This document shows positions 45,685 to 57,324 of a stretch of 64,000 nt of DNA, piece by piece (position 1 is the stretch's first letter; the number at the start of each line of letters is the position of its first letter). The notes below the pieces were generated by a model. That model had not been told where the DNA came from. It searched no databases and saw only the letters and a program-made list of their open reading frames with translations. Source of the DNA: Magnolia sinica (lineage: Eukaryota > Streptophyta > Magnoliopsida > Magnoliales > Magnoliaceae); assembly GCF_029962835.1 (NCBI RefSeq), contig NC_080588.1:45305001-45369000 (forward strand), given 5' to 3'. Made by a program: the position numbers and the translations under genes.

Positions 45685-46962
45685 TCACACCATCCTTTTG
45701 TTCAGAACTCTATAAGCTCGACTGTTTAAAGAGTATCCTAGAAAAATACCTTCATCACTCTTCGTATCGAACTTTCCCAAATTTTCACGATCACGTAAAA
45801 TATAGCACTTGCTGCCAAAAACTCGAAAGTATTTAACAGTAGGCTTTTTATTGAACCACAATTCGTAAGCCGTCTTATTATTATCTTTTTTTGTGTAGAC
45901 TCGGTTAATAATATAGCAAGCTGTGTTGACTGCTTCAGCCCAAAGATTTTTAGAGAGCTTCATGCTATTCAACATGACATTAGCCATTTCTTGAAGCACC
46001 CTATTCTTCCTTTCTACAATTCCATTTTGTTGTGGAGTTTTGGGAGCAGAGAATTCATGTAATATTCCTTGGTCGGTACAGAACTTCTCAAAATTGCTAT
46101 TCTCAAATTCAGATCCATGATCACTACGAATTTTACTGATTTGAGAAGATTTTTCAGTTTGAATCCTTTTGAGAACTTTTCTTACTTCTTCAAGGGTTTT
46201 AGATTTATCCCTTAAGAAGACTACCCAAGTGAATCTGGTAAAGTCATCAACTATTACCAAGATGTACTTTTTCCCACATCGACTTTCTGTTCTGGTAGGT
46301 CCTATCAGATCCATGTGGAGAAGTTCGAGTGGTCTTGATGTGGTATTTGAATTCACCTTTTTGTGTGAGTTCTTTGTTTGTTTGCCTATCTGGCACTCAC
46401 CACATATTTTATCTAATTTCTGAAGTTTGGGTAAACCTCTTACAAGTTCTCGTTTGCTCAATCGATATAAATTTCGATAATGTACATGTCCAAGACGTTT
46501 GTGCCATAAATCAGTCTCGTCTGTATGGACCATGTAACATGTTTGATTAGATGAGCTGGATTCACTAATAATATAGCAATTTTCAGACGTTCTACGTCCA
46601 GTTAATATTACAGAACCCTTATTATTTAATATCTCACAGCTTTGATTAGAAAACCGAACATTATGGTTATTATCACATATTTGTGATATACTAAGCAAGT
46701 TGTGCTTTAGGCCTTCAACATATAAAACATTTTTAAACACAGGAAGATTAAAAAGTTGAACCGTACCTTGGCCTATTATCTTGCAGTTGCTACCATCACC
46801 AAATGTGACTGACCCATCAGTCATATCTTTCAGATCGGTGAATAAAGCTTTGTCACCTGTCATATGCCTGGAGCATCCACTGTCTAGGTACCACTTTGAA
46901 TGACTTGTTGCTTTGAAAGCAGTGTGAGCAACCAAGCAGGTGACTTTAGGAATCCATTTCAT
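45685..46962 (-). CDS. pol: C1 protease and integrase
   Basis: A 425-aa open stretch, contiguous upstream with the end of gag to about 47160. Protease: [18 protein letters not shown] with the catalytic DSG intact. Integrase zinc module: [20 protein letters not shown] … [10 protein letters not shown]. Catalytic core: [15 protein letters not shown], then [18 protein letters not shown], then [13 protein letters not shown], so all three acidic residues are present. GKF…[15 protein letters not shown] is the C-terminal GKGY-type region. It ends in a stop after LNKRMV where C2 reads on ([11 protein letters not shown]), a frameshift. Confidence 0.9.
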   Translation of the reverse strand: MKWIPKVTCLVAHTAFKATSHSKWYLDSGCSRHMTGDKALFTDLKDMTDGSVTFGDGSNCKIIGQGTVQLFNLPVFKNVLYVEGLKHNLLSISQICDNNHNVRFSNQSCEILNNKGSVILTGRRTSENCYIISESSSSNQTCYMVHTDETDLWHKRLGHVHYRNLYRLSKRELVRGLPKLQKLDKICGECQIGKQTKNSHKKVNSNTTSRPLELLHMDLIGPTRTESRCGKKYILVIVDDFTRFTWVVFLRDKSKTLEEVRKVLKRIQTEKSSQISKIRSDHGSEFENSNFEKFCTDQGILHEFSAPKTPQQNGIVERKNRVLQEMANVMLNSMKLSKNLWAEAVNTACYIINRVYTKKDNNKTAYELWFNKKPTVKYFRVFGSKCYILRDRENLGKFDTKSDEGIFLGYSLNSRAYRVLNKRMV

Positions 46963-47216
46963 AATTGTTTTGGGTTTAGGAACATAGTTGGTCTTCTTTT
47001 GTGTATACTTGTAGGAATGACCTATAGAGTTAGATTTTAATAGCTCCTTGAGTAAATCAACTATCTTTTCAGCTAGTGGATTTCGATTCTGATTAAAGTT
47101 GACATGGTTATTTCTAGGTTTTTGAAAAGTTTTTGAATTTTTAGAAAAATCTTGATAAGTACTTTCCCTTTTGAGTTTGAGGACTCTCCTTTAACAAACA
47201 TAGGAGGAGTATACTT

Positions 47217-48669
47217 TTATTTAGGAGGTTGATTTTTATCAAAGCCCAACCCTGATCGATCGCCACATTTTCTTGATCCGGATAACAATTTTTCTAACTT
47301 TGGATCACCTTGGGCATATTTCCATGTGTCCTTTAAACTCAGAAGAGAGGAAACTTCAGTTTTAAGTTTCTCAATTTCAGATTTTAAATCAACAATTTGA
47401 GAGTTTTTAAATTCCAAATCGCATTTTGATTTTTCAAAATTATCTGAAATTTGTGATTTTTCTAAGACAAGCGATTCAAAACAATTTTTGAGTTTAGAAA
47501 ACTTTTCTTTTTGAAGTTTAAGTTTGACAGCAATTTTACAACTTTCCTTATATAGGGCATTGTAAGCGTCTTGAAGATCATCTTCATTTTCACATTCACT
47601 ATTCAGATTTTCTTCACTTGTAGAGTCATTATCTGAAAATGTGAATTTGGCTAGAGTCATAAGAGCTTTGACCTCATTGCCCGACTCGGTTTCAGAATCT
47701 TCTGATTCAGAAGAACCTTCAGAATCAGATAATTCATCCCATGTAGCCAACATACCCTTCTTCTTGGGTTTGTCCCTTTTAGGACATCTATTTGCTAAGT
47801 GCCCATATTCTAGACAGTTGTAACATTGACTATCTTTCAAAGATTTTCGAGATTTGGGTCTAAACTTCTTTTATCATTTGATTTTTGAAAATCAACTCTT
47901 TTCTTGCTTTTGAAAATTTTGTAAAATTTTTTAGCTAAAAGAGCCATGTCATCTTCTGAATCAGTTCTTTTGAACTACATTTAGAAGATTTTAGAGCGAT
48001 AGATTTACCTTTAGGAGCTTTAAAGTTTAACTCGTAGGTTTGTAGAGAACCAACTAGTTCTTCAACCCTCATATTATCCGTATCACGAAGTTCCTGGATT
48101 GCGGTTACTTTAGAATTGAACCGTTCAGGAAGTGAGCGTAATATTTTTGCACATACTTTACTTTCTGGGATTTTATCGCCAAGACCCCACATTGAGTTTA
48201 CAATGTCATTCAATCTAGTGTAAAAGTCCATAAACATCTCATTTTCCTCCATATGAATTTCTTCAAATCTGGTTGTGAGGAGTTGGACTTTAGATTTTTT
48301 GACAATTGTAGTACCCTCATGTGTCATTTCTAATGTATCCCAAGCTTGCTTTGCAGTATCACAGGAAATGATTCATTTGAACTCATCCGGTGATAGTGCG
48401 CAAGTAATTGCATTTAGTGCTTTAGCATTTGCACTACTCTCACTTTTCTGAAGGGTGGTCCATTGGTAATATGGTGTGGTTTTCATAGACTTTGAACCAT
48501 CAACCCCAGTAACTTCCATGATAGGAGGATTCCATTCAGTCACTGTGGCTTGCCACACATTTTCATCCATTGATTTGAGGAAGATCCTCATTCCGGCTTT
48601 CCAATAAGCATAGTTGGAGCCATCAAAGGGTGGAGGCCTAGTGACTGAAAGGCTATCAAAATTTGACAT
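47217..48669 (-). pseudogene. gag: C1 gag, broken
   Basis: Start MSNFDSLSVTRPPPFDGSNY at 48669, with the usual YAYWKAGMRIFLKSMDENVW block. AGA has become TGA after SPDEFK (near 48373). The frame continues at 48327 (MTHEGTTIVKKSKVQLLTTR … LRSLPERFNSKVTAI) to a 4-base loss near 47970. The last part (47840-47217) has the zinc knuckle CYNCLEYGHLANRC and a long Glu/Lys-rich coiled coil (KEKFSKLKNCFESLVLEKSQ). It ends with SGSRKCGDRSGLGFDK, the SIRE-type conserved motif. It forms the virus-like particle when intact; here it cannot. Confidence 0.85.
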
Positions 48670-48728
48670 CTTAAATAGCTTAAATCGTTAGCTCAGGAAT
48701 TAAATCCAAGAATTAAAAGGAGCTATTA

Positions 48729-48741
48729 GGCTTTGATACCA
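48729..48741 (-). promoter_or_regulatory. Primer binding site of C1
   Basis: Minus strand TGGTATCAAAGCC, two bases from the LTR end, an initiator-methionine-tRNA type site with A for G. Confidence 0.85.
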
Positions 48742-48743
48742 CT

Positions 48744-50904
48744 TGAAAAGGCCAAGCTATATGTCCTAGAGGGGGGGTGAATAGGACAATGCCAAATAAA
48801 AACTTATAACAGCGGAATAATAAAGAAAATGATAGCCAAATTAAATAATAATGCAGGAAAGAAAAACAACCTCAAAATTCAGATCTTGAGAGGTTGATAC
48901 AAACGTTATTCTAAGGACAACCTTACACCAAAAACAGAGTTTATGGTAGGACAACCTTATTTCTAGAAAGGTCTTTGTATCAAGTCTCAAATCGAAGAGG
49001 AATACAAAAACAAATATGAACTGAATTGAAATAACTTGTAATTAAAGATGTATTGTTCTAGGGACAGCCATACACCATAAAAATGGAGGGCAACCTTGCT
49101 GGAACAACTTTCAAAATGAAATTGAAAAACAAGCTTATAAAGGAATAGCAGAAAGTAAATTCTAAGCTATTACAACATTCTCACAAAGCTTGAAATAATT
49201 ACAACATTCACCACCATACATACATCCCACAAAAAGAATAAAAACAATTAAAAGAATAAATCAATCAACCACAACTCAAAGGATTTATAGTGGTTCGCCT
49301 GTGTGTTCACCAACTGTTATACAACAGCCACACAAAAAGCTACTCCACTCCTAATATCCTCACACAGGGGATATTAGCGTTCACTAAAGATAGGTTTTCC
49401 CAGGTTCACCCAAAACCCTTACAATTGTGTCTTTGTATGTGGGCTTACACAATTAAAAAACCCCCACTTCTGAGTTTTCCTGGCTTTCCTCAGATAACCA
49501 ATATAACAAGATTTTTCTGGCAAATCTTGAAAGAAACCAAAATAATAGAAAGGAATTTACAATATGTAAAATACCTGAAAATCTCCTTCGTTGTAGCAGC
49601 CCGGTAGAACCAAATCAAAGTAGATGATTGAATGTCCAAGTTCAATGTCCAGTACTCGATTACAATGGTTCTAGTTCTAATTGATTTTAAATTAAACCAA
49701 ACAGGGCTTGCCTTAATTGATTTTGATTCCAAAGAAAGGGAATAACAATTCCTCTTTTCAAATCAGATTGGAATAGCAGAAACAAAATCAATTAAAATAA
49801 AGCTAAGGAAAGAAGATATTAAATAAGCACACTTAGCTTAGATGGAGCACAAAATTATCTCTCAGAAGTTCGACGAAGATTGGCGTGAATACTTTAATTA
49901 AATCGATGATTTCTTCTGAGATTCGTGCACTATTTATAGGTGAGAAGATCAGGTCTTCGACTGGTCTAGAGTGCTCTTCGACTAGTCGAAGCAGTAACAG
50001 ATATTTGAAAGATTAGGCGGGATATACGTTGACCGTTCTACGACTGGTCGTAGGTTTGCTTCGACTGGTCGTAGGTTTCCTTCGACCGGTCGTAGGTCCT
50101 GCAAAGTTTCCCGGACTTCGAGTCGTAGATTCTACGATTGGTCGAAGATGCGTCGACACTGTTCCTACGATCGGTCGAGCAGTTCCTGGACTAGTCGAAG
50201 GCTGATTTTATCCGGAATTTGTAACAAACTTACGATCGATCCAGGAATTTCTTAGACTGGTCGAAGCAAGTCTAGGACTAGTCGAAGCAGACCTAAGACT
50301 GGTCGAAGAACAGACCAATCACATGTAAAATAACATTCGACTTATGTATCCGAAATGACCTACTTCTAAGGTCATCCTATGGTCAAACAAACCTCAATCA
50401 TGAAGTATGGACATTGAAACAAGAGACCATGAAGAATGAGCCTTGAAGTCTTGATGTAGACTAAACCTTGAAGTAGCTCAATCATGAAAGTGGCTTGAGT
50501 TTCAGCTTGAGTCTTGAGTTCAGCTTGACTTTCAACTTGAGTCTTGAGTTCAGCTTGAGTCTTGCCTTGTACTTTCTTTTTCTTTTCAGCTTGAGTCTTG
50601 TGAGCAGTTCTTGCATTCAAGAGTCTTGTCTTGTGATCAGTTCTTTCATTCAAGATCCTGAGTCTTGTACTTGAGAGCTTTGCTTGATGTGAGCTTAGTT
50701 TGTCTTGTCTTGTGATCAGTTCTTTCATTCAAGATCCTGAGTCTTGTACTTGAGAGCTTTGCTTGATGTGAGCTTAGTTTGTTCATGAAGTCATGAATGT
50801 TGATCCTTGAGAGAGCTTCACTTAAGCAGGTTAAATAAAACATAACAGAGATTTTGGCACCACAAATTTGACAACAAACAGGGATATAAACTATAGCACT
50901 TACA
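48744..50904 (-). repeat. C1 5' LTR, 2161 bp
   Basis: Starts TGAAAAGGCC, ends GCACTTACA and is followed by GAAAT. Very few differences from the 3' LTR except within the palindrome cluster 49954-50312. Confidence 0.9.
49954..50312. promoter_or_regulatory. Palindrome cluster in C1 5' LTR
   Basis: Dyads such as CTACGACTGGTCGTAGG, CTTCGACTGGTCGTAGG and CTTCGACTAGTCGAAG. Several units differ from the 3' LTR (for instance CTACGATCGGTCGTAGG there), while the surrounding DNA is nearly the same. Confidence 0.75.
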
Positions 50905-50909
50905 GAAAT

Positions 50910-52342
50910 ACATATTTGTTGGTTATGGTAGTGGTGTAAAAGGGTACAGGCTATATGACTAGGTCACACAGAAAACATCATTAGCCGTGACATCAAATTC
51001 GATGAAGAATCCTTATTACATAAGAATGAGCAAGAGGAACCGAAAAAATTGGTTATGAACATTCAGTTGACACAGATGATGATCGGGATGATACAGATAC
51101 ACAGATAAAGGTACATGGGCAGGTGGAGTAGCCACCTATGAGAAGGAATCCACTGTGGGATCACAGGTTACCAGCGAGATACAGGGATGACTCTAATATC
51201 GAACATGTCATCATTACATATGAGGGGGATCCATCTATTCTTCAGGATGCTCTTGATGAGCCTAATGCGAAAAAGTGAAAAGCAGTGATGGACGCTGAGA
51301 TAAACTCTTTGTATAAGAACGAGACGTAGGAGCTGGTGGAGCTTCCCATCGGCCGAAGAGCGATTGGGTGCAAGTGAATCTTCAAGAAAAAATGGGATAG
51401 GTATAAGGTAAGGTTGGCAGCGGATGGGTATGCTCAGTGGGAAAGCGTTGACGTCACTGAGATCTTCACACCTGTGGTGAAGCAAGTATCTATCAGATTT
51501 GTGTTAGTACTAGTTACCCAATATGATCTCGAGTTAGAACAAATGGATGTGAAGACTGCTTTCCTGCATGAGGAATTGGAAAAGCAGATCTACATGAAGT
51601 AACCAAAAGACTTCAAAATAAAAGGGGTAGAGAAAAGCTTCGCAGGTTAAAGAGGTTATTGTATGGCCTGAAATAGTTGCTTAAGCAGTGGTATAAAAAG
51701 TTTGATTCTTTCGTATTGAGTCAGAAGTTTATCGGGAGTGAGTACGATCACTTTGTCTATTACAAGACACCAAGTGATGGAAAATTCATCATCATGGTAT
51801 TGTACATTGATGACATACTTATTGCCAGTCACAGCATGCCTAAGATCGATTTACTAAAGACTCACCTATCAGGGATATTTGAGATGAAAGATCTGGGGGC
51901 TATAAAGAAGGTACTCGGAATTGATATTCATACAGATAGGAAGAGGAGTAGGCTTTAGTTATCTTAGAAATAATCCCTTGAGAAGTTATTGGTGAAATAT
52001 GAGATGGACAGGGCAAAGCCGGTCAGCGTTACTCGTGTGGCTCATTTTAAGTTTTCTTCTGAACAGTGTCCTAAAACTAATGAAGAAAAGTAAAAGATGT
52101 CTCGTGTGCCTTATTCGAATGCGGTGAGCAGTTTGATGTATGGCATGGTTTGTATTAGACTGGATATTTCGCATGCAGTTAGTATTCTTAGCAGATACAT
52201 GTCTAACCCCGGAAAGCAACACTAGGAAACAATGAAATGACCACTTCGATACATTTGATGTACACAGGACTACGTCTTATTTTTTAGTAAATCAGGGGCC
52301 AACTTTGTAGTCTATGTAGATTTGGATTACGCGGGTGGTATG
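50910..52342 (+). pseudogene. pol: C0 reverse transcriptase region, cut by C2
   Basis: Resumes the C0 frame with IFVGYGSGVKGYR, then a linker and WIFKKKWDRYK. RT blocks are VDVTEIFTPVVKQVSIRFVL and LEQMDVKTAFLHEELEKQIY (51540-51600, then TAA), QWYKKFDSFVLSQKF, and the catalytic box VLYIDDILIASHS (51811-51843, intact YIDD). Stops at 51601, 51671 and 51957 break it. The segment ends at FVVYVDLDYAGG, in RNase H, where C2 is inserted at 52343. With the part before C1 it forms one old plus-strand copia element. Confidence 0.8.
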
Positions 52343-54337
52343 TGAAAAGGCCAAGCTATATGTCCTAGAGGGGGGGTGAATAGGACAATGCCAAATAAAA
52401 ACTTATAACAGCGGAATAATAAAGAATATGATAGCCAAAGTAAATCACAATGCAGTAAATTAAAGTAACCTCAAAATTCAGATCTTGAGAGGTTGATACA
52501 AACGTTGTTCTAAGGACAACCTTACACCAAAAACAGAGTTTATGGTAGGACAACCTTATTTCTAGAAAGATCTTTGTATCAAGTCTCAAACCGAAGAGGA
52601 AAACAATAATAAATATAAACTGAATTGAAATAACTTGTAATTAAAAATGTATTGTTCTAGGAACAGCCATACACCATAAAAATGGCAGGGCAACCTTGCT
52701 AGAACAACTTTCAAATGAAATTAAAAATCAAGTGAAAAAGGAATAGTAGAAAATAAATTCTAAGCTATTACAACATTCTTACAAAGCTTGAATTAAATAA
52801 TTACAACATTCACCACCATACATACATCCCACAAAAGAATAATTAAAAATTAGAAGAATAAATCAATCAAACACAAGGGTTTATAGTGGTTCGCCTGTGT
52901 GTTCACCAACTGTTAAACAATAGCCACACAAAAAGCTACTCCACTCCTAATATCCTCACACAGGGGATATTAGCGTTCACTAAAAATAGGTTTTCCCAGG
53001 TTCACCCAAAACCCTTACAATTGTGTCTTTGTCTGTGGGCTTACACAATTAAAAAAACCCCACTTTTGAGTTTTCCTGGCTTTCCTCAGATAACCAATAT
53101 AACAAGATTTTTCTGGCAAATCTTGAAAGAAACCAAAATAATATAAAGGAATTTACAATATGTAAAATACCTGAATATCTCCTTCGTTGTAGCAGCCCGG
53201 TAGAACCAAATCAAAGTAGATGATTGAATGTCCAAGTTCAATGTCCAGTACTCGATTACAATGGTTCTAATTCTAATAGATTTTAAATTAAACCAAATAG
53301 GGCTTGCCTTAACTGATTTTGATTCCAAAGAAAGGGAATAATAATTCCTCTTATCAAATCAGATTGGAATAGCAGAAACAAAATCAATTAAATAAAGCTA
53401 AGGAAAGAGAATATTAAATAAGCACACTTAGCTTAGATGGAGCACAGAATTATCTCTCAGAAGTTTGACGAAGATTGGCTTGAATGAATTAATTAAATCG
53501 ATGATTTCTTCTAAGATTCGTGCACTATTTATAAGTGAGAAGATCGGGTCTTCGACTGGTCTAGAGTGCCCTTCGACTAGTCGAAGCAATAACAGATATT
53601 TGAAAAATCCGGCGGGATATGCTCTGACCGTTCTACGACTGGTCGAAGCTCTCCTACGACTGGTCGTAGGTCCTGAAAATCTTCGCTGGACTTCGAGTCG
53701 AAGATTGTACGACTGGTCGAAGAGCAGTCGACACTGTTCCTACGACTGGTCGAACAGATTCCTGGACTAGTCGAAGGCTAACAGATTTTATCCGGAATTT
53801 GTAACAAACTCACGACTGGTCGAGGAATTTCTTAGACTGGTTGAAGCAAGTCTAGGACTAGTCGAAGAAGGCTTAGGACTAGTCGAAGAACAGACCAATC
53901 ACATGTAAAATAAACATTCGGTTTATGTATCCGAAATGACCTACTTCTAAGGTCAACCTATGGTCAATCAAACCTCAATCAAGAAGTAAAGGACATTGAA
54001 ACATTCGGAACTTGTGACCTTGAAGAATGAGCCTTGAAGTCTTGATATAGATCAATCTTGAAAGCTTGATGTAGCTCAATCTTGAAAGAGTCTTGAGTTC
54101 TTCATAAACTGCCTTGTACTCTTCTTGAAGTCTTGCAGCTTGAGTCTTGTCTTGTGAGCAGTTCTTTCATTCAAGATCTTGAGTCTTATCTTGTGAGCTT
54201 TGCTTGTTGTGAGCTTAGCTTGTTCATGAATGTTGATCCTTGAGAGAGCTTCACTTAAGCAAGTTATATATAACATAACAGTGATTTTGTCATCACAAAT
54301 ATGACAACAGACAGGGATATAAACTATAGCACTTACA
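52343..54337 (-). repeat. C2 3' LTR, 1995 bp
   Basis: Starts TGAAAAGGCCAAGC and ends GCACTTACA. Lacks the 79-bp duplication of C1. TATA box at 53526-53533. Confidence 0.9.
53553..53893. promoter_or_regulatory. Palindrome cluster in C2 LTR
   Basis: About twelve dyads with core CGACTGGTCG or CGACTAGTCG (CTACGACTGGTCGAAG, CTACGACTGGTCGTAG, CTTCGACTAGTCGAAG). They are more uniform than in C1. Confidence 0.75.
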
Positions 54338-54349
54338 ATCTCCCCCTTT
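54338..54349 (-). promoter_or_regulatory. Polypurine tract of C2
   Basis: Minus strand AAAGGGGGAGAT before the LTR start. Confidence 0.85.
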
Positions 54350-54777
54350 GTCAAACTAGTGACAAAACACATAATCAAGATAAATAAGAGTAAAACAACT
54401 GGTTAATACCTGCAAATCAATATTCAATATTCAACTAGTTTCATTCAATAAGATCAAACATATACTCCCCTTGACTCCCCACTCCCCCTGAGTAACATAA
54501 CCAATGCTACTCCCCTCATAATCACATTAAGAACAAACCATTCTCTCCCTTTTTGTCATAATATGACAAAGGAGAACTAAATAAAGGAATACATGAGAGG
54601 AAACATGAGGAAGTAAGAGAGTATAGCAAAAGAGTCATAGAGATACTCAAGATAACATCACAGATATCCAGCATAAATATTACATCAAGAACAAATATCC
54701 AGCTTAAAATCCAACTCAAACTCAAGCAAACAAGTGCTAAGTAATAAAGTTATTACATAACAAAAGTTTCATAAAAA

Positions 54778-55954
54778 CTAGTCAGAACTAGAACTTGATG
54801 AAGGAGCAGGAATAGAGGGATCAAGTTGGTGCATGCCTTTGTTCAAGCGCCTAAGATATTTGCGCATGTACTTGAATTACAAATCATGAGCAACAGACAT
54901 GTTTTTCCAACTTAACATTAATATCCTCAACTTTACCCTCTAATGCACTCAGACGTGCATCAACATCAGATGGTACAAAATCTGGATCATTTGCTGAGTC
55001 AGAATCCAGTTCCTCAAAAATGTCATCCATATTAATGTCAACACCAGCTTCTTCAGGACCACCACCACCACCACCACCTTGTTCAGGAAGCAGATCCAAC
55101 TTCATCTTATTAATATTTGTATTATTGAAGATCAGATGATGGATTGGTGCTTCATCAACAGGCATATCGACTAACATATGAGTATCCAATACAGTCATAA
55201 AATATGCAAAAGGAATATCACTATGACCAGGATGGAGTCGAAACTGAATAATGAAATGACAGATTAAGGATGGCAAACAAATTTGAGTACCATTTGAGAT
55301 AGCATGGATAACATGAACCATAAACGAAGTCAAATCAGATTTATTACCCGAACGAGGATACAAATTAGACACAAAGATTCTGTGGAGAATTCTGTATTTG
55401 GGTAACAAATACCTTATGGGGAGCGCATTCCCTTTTTGAGTCTATTGTACATCCATATTGCACAAGTCTCTAGTGAGCATGCGTTTTTCAGCCATTGAGG
55501 GTTTATCAGTTAAATTATGAATTGGAATACCCTCATCATTCACAGGAATTTCCATAAGGGCCGAAATTAAATGACGATCAACGTCAAAAGGCCCTTCTCT
55601 AGTAGAAATTTGAAAAGTTAAATTATCCTGTGAAAAAGCACTAATACATGTAAACATGGATTGGGCAATGGACCGGTATGCAGGCCCACCCCAATGCAAT
55701 AAGTTAATCCAACCTACAGCTTCAAGCAAAGGAAGGATGTCAAAAGGTGCAATATGATTGATATCAACAGGATGTTCAACAATAACATTACGTGATCTAA
55801 TGTCCCTAACATATGATGGATCATCATTGGGAACAAGAAGATGACGTTTAGAGATAGCGGTCGATCTGGAGGAAGAAGAAGGACCACGTGAACTAGTTTT
55901 TCTATCTCTAGAAGCCATTTGCAACAAGGATTCCAAGAAAATAGGAAGTTGCAA
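54778..55954 (-). pseudogene. C2 extra ORF downstream of pol (SIRE 'env-position' ORF)
   Basis: About 390 codons in the sense orientation after pol. The likely start is MASRDRKTSSRGPSSSSRST at 55918 (an earlier Met lies at 55954). The N-terminus is Ser/Arg-rich, then comes a domain with IAPFDILPLLEAVGWINLLH, FTCISAFSQDNLTFQISTRE and FDVDRHLISALMEIPVNDEG. A TAG after NMDVQ (near 55439) interrupts it. The rest has LPKYRILHRIFVSNLYPRSG, a Gly run, an acidic stretch and a possible coiled coil (SALEGKVEDINVKLEKHV). A shift near 54900 leads to the Ser-rich end at 54778. SIRE elements often have an ORF here, sometimes called envelope-like. I see no signal peptide or convincing membrane span. The domain pattern is closer to plant retroelement ORFs of unknown function. 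Confidence 0.65.
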
Positions 55955-56205
55955 AGGATTGAGAAGTGGGTTTTATCAAAACAGATTTTTCACAATCCAA
56001 ACCCCAAATCTCAATGATTTTCAAAATAGAAAGCTTCAAGAGAGAAAAGGAAACAATCTTGACACAAATCTGCAAGAAAAACGGGATTTGGAACACTAAC
56101 CTTGAAGAACTTGAAGGATGGGTTCGACAAGCCGAAGTTCGGCTCCAAGGAGAAGAAAGAAGAAATGAGGAAGAAAGTGAAAAATTTCCAATTTGAAGTG
56201 AAACC

Positions 56206-56282
56206 CGTGTTCCACGACTAGTCGTGGGTATCTACGACCGGTCGTAATACGACTGGTCGTGTATACTCACGACTGGTCGAAT
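56206..56282. promoter_or_regulatory. Internal palindrome cluster in C2
   Basis: Four dyads (CCACGACTAGTCGTGG, CTACGACCGGTCGTA, TACGACTGGTCGTG, CACGACTGGTCGA) lie between RNase H (ends 56377) and the extra ORF start (55954). On the minus strand they are 250-330 bp upstream of that ORF. Confidence 0.75.
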
Positions 56283-56376
56283 AAACCCCAAAAAAATAAA
56301 TTTCTTGCAATTTAAACAAAAAAATGGAATTTAATCTAGTAAATATATACAATATTATACAAGAAGGCATAAATTA

Positions 56377-57324
56377 TCAATTTAAAATGCACATGCCGAG
56401 ATCAAATTTCATCTTTTTGAACCAGCTTTTATCAAGAGGTTTTGTGAAAATATCAGCACGTTGATCTTCGGTAGGAATATATTCTAGAGATATAACTTTT
56501 TCTTCTACTAATTCCCTTATATAATGAAATCTAATGTCAATGTGCTTAGTACGAGAATGCTGAATAGGATTTTTTGAAATATTTATTGCACTGAAATTAT
56601 CACAATGTAATAACATAGAATCCTGTTTAATTCCATAATCACTTAGCATTCGTTACATCCAAACAAGCTGTGTACATGCATTACCAGCTGCGATATACTC
56701 AGCTTCAGCTGTTGAAAGTGATATAGAATTTTGTTTCTTACTAAACCAGGAAACTAGACAATTTCCAATAAAAAAATAACCACCACTGGTTGATTTTCTA
56801 TCATCTAGATTATCAGCCCAGTCAGCATCCGAGTACCCAGCTAATTGGACATTAGTTTAATGAGGATACCAGAGACCAAGATTTACAGTACTTGCGACAT
56901 ATCTAATAATTCGCTTGACAGCAATCAAGTGAGATTCTTTTGGATCAGATTGATATCTTGCGCAAATACCAACACTTAGTGAAATATCTGGTCTACTAGC
57001 AGTTAAATATAACAAACTACCAATCATACTCCAATAAAGTTTTGAGTCAACATTTTTACCATTAGAGTCTTTTGATAGTTTCAAGGTAGTACTCATAGGA
57101 GTATCGAAATTCTTGCCATTCTCAAATCCAAATCTCTTAATTAGATTCAAAGCATACTTAGATTGAGAAATGAATATTCCTTCAAGTTGTTGCTTTACTT
57201 GCAATCCAAGGAAATAAGTCAATTCCCCAACCATGCTCATTTCGAACTGTGATTTCATCAAATCTGCAAACTCAGTAGTCAAGTCAGTACAAGTTGATCC
57301 ATAAATGATATCATCAACATAAAT
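56377..57324 (-). pseudogene. pol: C2 end of reverse transcriptase and RNase H, broken
   Basis: After the stop at 57325 the frame goes on with [10 protein letters not shown], then [16 protein letters not shown] and [20 protein letters not shown] to a TAA in 'PH*TNV' (near 56857). RNase H follows with [36 protein letters not shown], another TAA in 'VWM*RML' (near 56652), then LHCDNFSAINISKNPIQHSR and ending KPLDKSWFKKMKF. Three single-base nonsense changes explain the breaks; no large loss. Confidence 0.85.

Larger units (their letters stand above)
40608..50904 (-). mobile_element. SIRE-like Ty1-copia element C1, 10.3 kb
   Basis: LTRs 40608-42771 and 48744-50904 start TGAAAAGGCC and end GCACTTACA. 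A perfect duplication GAAAT flanks it (40603-40607 and 50905-50909). On the minus strand: 5' LTR, primer site, gag, protease, integrase, reverse transcriptase/RNase H, remnant of an extra ORF, polypurine tract, 3' LTR. Gag with a long coiled-coil region after the zinc knuckle, ~2-kb LTRs and an extra ORF after pol point to the SIRE/Maximus lineage. It is inserted in the integrase gene of C0. The two LTRs are almost identical outside the palindrome cluster, so it is young, yet its genes carry several lesions. Confidence 0.9.

Noticed and set aside
49954..50312. CRISPR-like regularly repeated short palindromes
   Set aside because: The repeats are inside a eukaryotic LTR, their spacing is irregular, the spacers are not unique inserts and no cas gene is near.
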